From: Elysia marginata
Lineage: Eukaryota; Mollusca; Gastropoda; Plakobranchidae
Assembly: GCA_019649035.1 (NCBI GenBank)
Contig: BMAT01007489.1
Location: 168,252 to 189,394, forward strand
Direction: 5' to 3'
DNA: 21,143 nt
The translations under genes and the position numbers were made by a program. Below are positions 18,401 to 21,143 of this stretch, piece after piece. Numbering within the stretch: position 1 is the first letter of the stretch; each line of letters starts with the position of its first letter. Below the pieces are notes generated by a model. That model had not been told where the DNA came from and searched no databases. It worked only from the letters and a program-made list of their open reading frames with translations.

Positions 18401-19715
18401 CAGTGACATTTTTCTTTTTGTTTTGTAATTGAAGTAATGATCAGCAATGCCATATCATAGTTTGTCCAACTTTTTTTTGTATTTTTTATCATCTATTTGA
18501 AATTTTTCATTTTTGTGTGGTTATTATTTTTTATCTTTTATAGTTAATAAGAGTAACTATTGCACAACCTGTGTGTGTGTGAAATTCCTTTATTGTGAAA
18601 TGAAAGGCTCTGGTCATTTCCGATTTTTCACTGGAAAATCAGTTGGCACCCTTGAAGATTAAACAAGCCAACCTTCCCTACAAAGTATCCATTAGGACTC
18701 CAATCTAAGTAACGTTCTAGGTCTAGAGAACAATGTTCCCTGACTGTAACAGGACCAATATAGTAATAATAAAACTTATCTCAGCAAATAAGCCACCACA
18801 ACATGTAAAGTTACCGGTATAGCTTTTGTTAGATCAATGTATAGGAAAACAATTTTCTAAATGATAAGATAAAAGTTGTTATAAATTTTTGTATGCAACT
18901 TTGTTCACGTATATTATGCAATTAGATGATAGGTAAAGTTAATCAAACTCGAAATTTGAAAATGTTCTTTGTGTCCAAGTTTACTTTCTATGTCATTGAC
19001 CTCTGTTCTCTCCCATTCTTAATTCAGAGCCAAGAAAAAAGTGCGCAAGGCCCAAATGAAACAAAAAATGAGAATCGACATGCAGATGACAATTCCTGGA
19101 GACAGACCAGACATTCAAGACGACATAAATATCTTTGACATCAGAAAAATCAGAACGAAACAAGTATGTATCTTATTTTTGTCCTCTGACATTTTTTATT
19201 AAGAGTTGTTCTAGAGATTTATAAAAATATCCAAAATTGTGATTTTTTTTAAACCAGTGAAATAAACACTTTTTATTCCTGACAAGCAATTTTACAGTTT
19301 TCAAAATTGGGTGAATTTGTACTGTGCTTAACCATTTTAGCCTCCAATTTTGTCTTGATTTTTTTGCGTGTTGTACCATTGTTATTACATAGCCAAATAT
19401 TATTGTTGAGATTTTTGTGCCATCTTTTTCTTTTTTTTTTAATCAAGTGGATTTGATCAAAGCCATTAGGAAAGGCAATAAATGTGCATGTTTTCTGTAG
19501 GGTCTCTCAGAAGTTGAGAAAGGTGACCTGAGTCACCTGGACAAGGATGACATATTTGAAGACTCAGATGATGAATCGAAGCAGAAGACTCGACCTCGGG
19601 CATACTTTGACAGGGATGTAAAGGAATACCATGGTGTAGACAGCGAGGACGAGGACGAGATTGAGATGGAAGAGGAACCTGAGTTTGAAGAGGGCAAAGA
19701 GGCCAGTCAAGAAAT
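6394..19715 (+). CDS. FTSJ3: pre-rRNA 2'-O-ribose methyltransferase FTSJ3/Spb1, N-terminal ~495 codons (11 coding exons, continues past right edge)
   Basis: The exons are 6394-6460, 9667-9819, 10492-10571, 12364-12463, 13486-13798, 14234-14342, 14729-14829, 15615-15689, 17324-17458, 19028-19163 and 19501-19715; every phase joins. FTSJ3 (yeast Spb1) is a nucleolar SAM-dependent 2'-O-methyltransferase needed for maturation of rRNA precursors. Residues 1 to about 205 form the FtsJ-type domain: SAM motif [13 protein letters not shown] at 50-62, and a K-D-K-E set at K31 (SRAAFKL), D117 (LNDGAPNVG), K157 (FITKLF) and E192 ([11 protein letters not shown]). Residues 235-377 match the Spb1 middle domain, from [20 protein letters not shown] onward. 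Residues 335-495 are highly charged, acidic and coiled. The Spb1 C-terminal domain is outside the window. The start has a strong context (AAAATGG) and the family N-terminus [18 protein letters not shown]. Confidence 0.96.
6564..6571 (+). repeat. 8-bp target site duplication (left) of the hAT-like element
   Basis: ATTGATAT immediately before CACAGAAATCC; the identical word follows the right end at 9129-9136. Confidence 0.85.
6681..6942. mobile_element. 262-bp MITE nested in the hAT-like element
   Basis: The terminal inverted repeats are 26 bp with one mismatch (6681-6706 and 6917-6942), starting GGTGCTTTTTCG. Both sides carry GGCAAGCC (6673-6680 and 6943-6950), an 8-bp duplication. Because GGCAAGCC ends in the same letters that extend the TIR, slightly different borders with a shorter duplication are also possible. 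There is no coding sequence. The superfamily is unresolved: the duplication length fits hAT or P, but the terminal bases are not typical of hAT. Confidence 0.82.
7081..7123 (+). repeat. (GT)n and (AAT)n-type microsatellite
   Basis: GTGTGTGTGT at 7081-7090, then a G run and GATAATAATAATAATAACAATAAC-type trinucleotides to about 7123, inside the hAT-like element. Confidence 0.85.
8176..8283 (+). repeat. Trinucleotide microsatellite (AAT/GAT/AAC)n
   Basis: A tract of GAT, AAT and AAC triplets about 100 bp long inside the hAT-like element. Antisense Leu-rich open frames here come only from the repeat. Confidence 0.88.
9129..9136 (+). repeat. 8-bp target site duplication (right) of the hAT-like element
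   Basis: ATTGATAT directly after GGATTTCTGTG, identical to 6564-6571. Confidence 0.85.
9299..9480 (+). mobile_element. tRNA-derived SINE
   Basis: A pol III internal promoter is visible: an A box TGGTTAGCGCGTTGG (9309-9323) and a B box GGATTCGATTCC (9344-9355), 20 bp apart. A tail with CCCAGTCCACCCACC and TGTAAATTGGGTACC (about 9433-9461) follows, of a kind I recall from tRNA-SINEs of many marine invertebrates. The acceptor stem does not pair, so it is not a working tRNA gene. The right boundary is uncertain and could reach about 9545. Confidence 0.75.
9667..9819 (+). CDS. FTSJ3: FTSJ3 coding exon 2 (SAM-binding motif)
   Basis: The acceptor is TTTACAG and the donor ATAG|GTAATG. The exon codes [19 protein letters not shown] and on to the SAM loop [19 protein letters not shown]31 and the motif at 50-62 are both here. 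Confidence 0.96.
9820..10491 (+). other. FTSJ3 intron 2
   Basis: AT-rich. TAGATCTA lies at 10148-10155. At 10165 begins CAGGGATGTAAGTCTTTCAG, which resembles the left end of the 200-bp repeat at 11484 and may be a truncated relative. Nothing else is recognised. Confidence 0.6.
10492..10571 (+). CDS. FTSJ3: FTSJ3 coding exon 3
   Basis: This 80-nt exon codes [20 protein letters not shown] and TTEKCRQ, continuing the Rossmann fold. The acceptor is TCCCTGTAG and the donor ACAG|GTATCA. Confidence 0.95.
11125..11140 (+). repeat. (TAG)n microsatellite
   Basis: Five tandem TAG units just after a TAGATCTA palindrome. Confidence 0.8.
11484..11683. repeat. Possible hAT-type MITE, 200 bp
   Basis: The segment starts CAGGGATGCC and ends in the inverted form AGTATCCCTG, giving a short TIR CAGGGAT(G/A)C. 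The interior has repeated TTTTCAG words. The flanks AGTATT and AGTTTT are only a loose match, so a target duplication is not proven. Confidence 0.4.
11725..11755 (+). repeat. (AT)n followed by poly-T
   Basis: About nine AT units run into a 12-T tract. Confidence 0.85.
11951..12113. mobile_element. Pogo/Tigger-like MITE, 163 bp
   Basis: The ends are inverted: CACAGTGAAACCCCCCAATA on the left, and CACAGTGGAATCCCTGAATA when the right end is reverse-complemented; both continue AAGACC. TIRs of the form CAGTGGAAYCCC are typical of pogo-like elements in invertebrates. TA follows on the right, while TATC precedes on the left, so the TA duplication is imperfect. There is no coding sequence. Confidence 0.65.
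12364..12463 (+). CDS. FTSJ3: FTSJ3 coding exon 4 (catalytic Asp)
   Basis: This 100-nt exon codes [20 protein letters not shown] then [14 protein letters not shown]117 in LNDGAPNVG is the catalytic Asp of the family. The acceptor is ATCTCTTTAG and the donor CAAG|GTGGGC. Confidence 0.95.
12464..13485 (+). other. FTSJ3: FTSJ3 intron 4, ends in the duplicated exon 5 boundary
   Basis: The first 780 nt are AT-rich with scattered words such as ATACTGATTTT, and TGGCAGGTCTG at 12932-12942 that mirrors 2266-2276, perhaps a very old repeat. The last 240 nt contain copy A of the tandem duplication. Two equivalent acceptors exist, at 13322 and 13485. Confidence 0.7.
13245..13571 (+). repeat. Tandem duplication of an intron-exon boundary (~163-bp unit, two copies)
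   Basis: Copy A is about 13245-13408 and copy B about 13412-13571. Each begins TTATAATTTTATTTGCTG, continues through a poly-T tract, ACTAAATGAATGCTTTTC and the acceptor, and ends TCGCTCAAAA or TTGCTCAAAA. The offset is 167 before the poly-T and 163 after it, because the T tract differs by 4. Intronic parts carry several substitutions, so the duplication is not brand new. Confidence 0.9.
13323..13411 (+). pseudogene. Duplicated, truncated copy of FTSJ3 exon 5 (decoy half-exon)
   Basis: The sequence after an intact AAACTTACAG acceptor matches the first 86 nt of exon 5 with three differences, all C/T at CpG sites. CAC/CAT is silent, and CGT to TGT and CGC to TGC change two Arg to Cys in this copy. 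It then runs into TAA (13409-13411), in frame with exon 4, and has no donor. Splicing exon 4 to this acceptor would give a 162-residue truncated product without E192. Confidence 0.88.
13486..13798 (+). CDS. FTSJ3: FTSJ3 coding exon 5 (catalytic Lys and Glu)
   Basis: This 313-nt exon runs from [20 protein letters not shown] through [14 protein letters not shown] and [12 protein letters not shown] to LIHPEKKKR, with donor AAAG|GTGAGT. It supplies K157 and E192. Its acceptor (AAACTTACAG) and first 86 nt are duplicated upstream; this copy is the working one because it keeps both Arg codons, the full length and a donor. Confidence 0.95.
13799..14233 (+). other. FTSJ3 intron 5, no recognised content
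   Basis: An AT-rich 435-nt intron; nothing supported. Confidence 0.7.
14234..14342 (+). CDS. FTSJ3: FTSJ3 coding exon 6
   Basis: This 109-nt exon codes [37 protein letters not shown]. It matches the start of the Spb1 middle domain (EGYAEGDLTLYH in human, recalled). The acceptor is CTCGTCAG and the donor GAG|GTTTGT. Confidence 0.93.
14343..14728 (+). other. FTSJ3 intron 6, no recognised content
   Basis: An AT-rich 386-nt intron with T runs near 14490; nothing else supported. Confidence 0.7.
14729..14829 (+). CDS. FTSJ3: FTSJ3 coding exon 7
   Basis: This 101-nt exon codes [20 protein letters not shown] and [13 protein letters not shown]. It corresponds to the family segment with CCQDIRVLGRKELR. 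The acceptor is TTATTTAAG and the donor TCAA|GTAAGA. Confidence 0.93.
14830..15614 (+). other. FTSJ3 intron 7 with a short perfect palindrome
   Basis: A 9-bp perfect stem with a 4-nt loop lies at 15008-15029 (AACTAGGCC, GCTT, GGCCTAGTT). The rest is AT-rich without recognised content. Confidence 0.65.
15615..15689 (+). CDS. FTSJ3: FTSJ3 coding exon 8
   Basis: This 75-nt exon codes [20 protein letters not shown] and QTESQ, matching LLNWRTKLRRYVAKKLKE in the family. The acceptor is CATCTGCAG and the donor CAGAG|GTAAGG. Confidence 0.9.
15690..17323 (+). other. FTSJ3 intron 8, with LINE scrap and pyrimidine-rich tract
   Basis: The intron holds the LINE-like fragment at about 15855-16090 and a strongly pyrimidine-rich plus-strand tract at about 16098-16310. 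The stretch 16430-16760 is less AT-rich and contains GGTGGATGCATATG near 16685, similar to ATGGATGCACAT near 16580. I cannot assign it. Confidence 0.55.
15855..16090 (+). pseudogene. Probable LINE (non-LTR retrotransposon) ORF2 fragment
   Basis: A plus-strand frame reads [20 protein letters not shown] then [26 protein letters not shown], and after a frame break [16 protein letters not shown]. The pattern (basic start, SGA..TTP...CE, EPL..RRE.A.LE..ER, hydrophilic linker, K.VE.W) is what I recall between the RT and RNase H domains of jockey/RTE-like LINEs. No catalytic motif is present, so the call is tentative. Confidence 0.42.
17324..17458 (+). CDS. FTSJ3: FTSJ3 coding exon 9 (acidic)
   Basis: This 135-nt exon codes [20 protein letters not shown] then [20 protein letters not shown] and LAAMKR, an acidic coiled segment as in human FTSJ3. 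The acceptor at TGAATCAG has a poor pyrimidine tract. A second acceptor CTTGCAG lies 8 nt inside, but its use would hit TGA within two codons. The donor is AAAAG|GTAAGT. Confidence 0.85.
17459..19027 (+). other. FTSJ3 intron 9, containing an antisense LINE relic
   Basis: About 0.75 kb (17556-18312) is the antisense LINE fragment. The remainder (18313-19027) is AT-rich with no coding similarity seen. Confidence 0.6.
17556..18312 (-). pseudogene. LINE RNase H domain and 3' end, antisense to FTSJ3
   Basis: Reading the minus strand from about 18310: [20 protein letters not shown] then [13 protein letters not shown], the start of an RNase H domain with the usual TDGSA changed to TNESA. Further on, at about 18015-17965, comes [15 protein letters not shown], the IPGHS.I.GNE.ADK signature. 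Then in shifted frames comes [11 protein letters not shown] (about 17703-17670), the zinc-knuckle-like C-terminal motif of such ORF2 proteins. Internal stops and frameshifts show it is dead. A long open frame here (17973-17560) is a shifted frame through the relic, not a gene. Confidence 0.75.
19028..19163 (+). CDS. FTSJ3: FTSJ3 coding exon 10
   Basis: This 136-nt exon is basic: [20 protein letters not shown] then [20 protein letters not shown] and KIRTKQ. It parallels the [20 protein letters not shown]...DLPG region of the family. The acceptor is TTAATTCAG and the donor CAA|GTATGT. Confidence 0.9.
19164..19500 (+). other. FTSJ3 intron 10, no recognised content
   Basis: A 337-nt AT-rich intron; nothing supported. 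Confidence 0.7.
19501..19715 (+). CDS. FTSJ3: FTSJ3 coding exon 11 (last in window)
   Basis: This 215-nt exon codes [20 protein letters not shown], then a Ser/Asp/Glu-rich segment with [20 protein letters not shown] and a long acidic end. It stops in phase 2 at GAA AT|GTGAGA; reading through the donor meets TGA at once. The remaining exons, including the Spb1 C-terminal domain, are not in the window. Confidence 0.88.
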
Positions 19716-19984
19716 GTGAGAATTTAACTTTTGCTGTTCTTAAAATTTATAAGAAGACAAGAATATAAAAGCTAGGTACTTGACCTTTTATTTACAGCAC
19801 CTCTAATGTTTACTCCTATCTAAGCCTGCCCTAATGTTTTGGACCCAAAACTTAAGTCTTGATCCTTACGACTTTGTCAAGCAATTTTTTTTCTTTCTGT
19901 ATGATATGTATTATAAAGTTTATGGTCTATTTTTCCTTCCAAATTTCGTTATTCATATTTTTAAACAAGACCTACGTACATATA
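19716..19984 (+). other. Start of FTSJ3 intron 11
   Basis: The intron begins GTGAGAATTT after exon 11. It is T-rich with no recognised content before the mariner-type relic. No further FTSJ3 exon can be found up to the window edge. Confidence 0.6.
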
Positions 19985-21143
19985 TGTTGGGTGGGCCTCC
20001 AAAAAAAACGTCCTAAACTTTTGAGCGCCATACCTCTAAGTCTTTGTGCAATTTTATACAGTTTAGTCATGTGATAAATCAACTATTACTACAATACCAC
20101 ACCATATATCAACAAAGTACATTTATTAATAACAAAACGACATATGGTTAAAAAAAGTAAATAAAACTCACGAAAAATACACATCTATATCCGCACCAAA
20201 GCTGTTTTGGAATCCCAGCTGTGTACCCATAAATTAGCCAGAAAAATAGCATCAGAATTACAGATAGGATGAAGGACTGTACAAAGATTTTGAAAAGGGG
20301 TGTGAAATTAAAGGCTTATAAAGGAATTTAGACTAACAGAAAAATCGCATCACCACTTTCTGAACAGATTTACTTATGAAGATATCAAGCAAATGAAAAA
20401 TACTTCACTCTAAAGATTGCTAAAATAGACAAAATGATGTTGTCTTTGGAAGTAAGAATTCGGACATCTTTCTGCAACAGCTTTACTGCGAAATGAATCG
20501 GTCTTTGCTCAAAGTCATGGTTTCTGCTGGCAGGTGCTGGAATGGCAAAACCAAGATGTTTCCCTGATTTGAAAGCTACAAAGCTCAATTCAGAGAGTTA
20601 CATCTATCTGCTTAAAAAAACAACTCCTTCCCTCATATCACATTCTTTATCCTCAAGATGACTTTATTCTGTAATGATACGGTGCTACTTTGCAGACAAG
20701 TCGTCAACCCAACAATTTCTCACAGAATAAGTAGTCGATTTCATTGCCAAAGACGACTGCAATTCAGGACCTGCTTGCTGAGAATGCCCTCATGGGACTG
20801 TTGATTTCTTTCACTGAAAATGAAACAAAAGCAAAAATAAAGAAGTGCTGGAGACAAATAGGTATTGAAGAAGTGAGAAACTCAATCGTAAAAGGAACAA
20901 ATGAGTTAGAGCTGTTGTTCATCTGGATGGAGGTTCTACAGATCCCTTGAAAAAATGATTACACTGAAGTTATTGGACCGTTTTATTACATCTGAGGTGC
21001 ATGTTACCTCGAATCAAATAACTTCTTAACCAATAAAGCCAGAAACTTGAAACTTCACACACCTTGACATGAATTGTTTGTATTACTATGTGTGTATTTT
21101 CATGTAAATAACTTAAAGAGGTATGAAGTATTTGGGTGACAAA
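19985..21143 (+). mobile_element. Second degenerate Tc1/mariner-type element, runs off the right edge
   Basis: The left end is probably TGTTGGGTGGGCCTCC at about 19985, after TATA. Inner left sequence CATACCTCTAAGTC (about 20029-20042) reappears inverted near the window end, where the reverse complement of about 21110-21124 reads CATACCTCTTTAAGTT, followed on both sides by similar words. This indicates long inverted terminal repeats, with the outermost right end just beyond 21143. Between them lies a broken plus-strand transposase. It sits in the FTSJ3 intron after exon 11. Confidence 0.65.
20260..20950 (+). pseudogene. Tc1/mariner transposase relic
   Basis: Fragments in changing frames follow the family order: ILKRGVKLKAYK (about 20290), NEKYFTL (20392-20412, Asn where DEK.FT has its first catalytic Asp), KVMVSAGRCWNGKTKMF (from 20511), KLNSESYIYLLKK, LYPQDDFIL, TQQFLTE, VDFIAKDD and KIKKCWRQIGIEEVRNSIVK (to about 20900). 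At least five frame changes and several stops show it is inactive. The segment expected to carry the second Asp (QDGAP-type) is degraded. Confidence 0.72.

Noticed and set aside
19789-19840. A further FTSJ3 exon after TTTATTTACAG
   Set aside because: The frame would give ITSNVYSYLSLP and a stop, with no similarity to FTSJ3 and no donor.

Overview
The window is nuclear DNA of an intron-rich animal. It is AT-rich and carries two housekeeping genes split into short exons with GT-AG introns (plus one GC-AG intron). The introns are crowded with decayed DNA transposons, a tRNA-derived SINE and LINE scraps. The protein similarities, the invertebrate-type repeats and the recurrent palindrome TAGATCTA make me think of a mollusc, perhaps a heterobranch gastropod. 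That placement is inference only.

Layout. Positions 214-5166 on the minus strand hold the first seven coding exons (204 codons) of EIF3C, translation initiation factor 3 subunit c; the gene runs off the left edge. Positions 6394-19715 on the plus strand hold the first eleven coding exons (about 495 codons) of FTSJ3/SPB1, a nucleolar rRNA 2'-O-methyltransferase and pre-rRNA processing factor; its C-terminal half lies past the right edge. The two genes are head to head, about 1.2 kb between start codons. The space between them holds the 5'-UTR intron of EIF3C and a probable shared promoter with an ETS-type site and a tandem TGACGTAT repeat. Both products serve translation (initiation and ribosome assembly), so a common promoter would make sense.

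Transposons inside introns. EIF3C intron 2439-4705 contains a dead mariner (about 2653-4553), itself split by a 695-bp TTAA-flanked piggyBac-type element (3775-4469). FTSJ3 intron 1 contains a 2557-bp hAT-like element with 32-bp perfect terminal inverted repeats and a perfect 8-bp target duplication (6564-9136). Nested in it is a 262-bp MITE with its own 8-bp duplication (6673-6950). A tRNA-derived SINE lies at about 9299-9480. Intron 3 has two short inverted-repeat elements, intron 8 a probable LINE scrap, intron 9 an antisense LINE RNase H relic, and the last intron a second dead Tc1/mariner relic reaching the window edge.

The most notable observation is in FTSJ3 intron 4. The 3' splice site and first 86 nt of exon 5 are tandemly duplicated 163 nt upstream, leaving a decoy half-exon with an intact acceptor, two Arg-to-Cys changes at CpG sites, no donor and an in-frame stop. 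Other splice oddities are a GC-AG intron and a CAGCAGCAG acceptor in EIF3C, and a tandem acceptor at FTSJ3 exon 9. I found no functional tRNA, rRNA, CRISPR array or bacterial-type gene, and no convincing novel multi-gene system.
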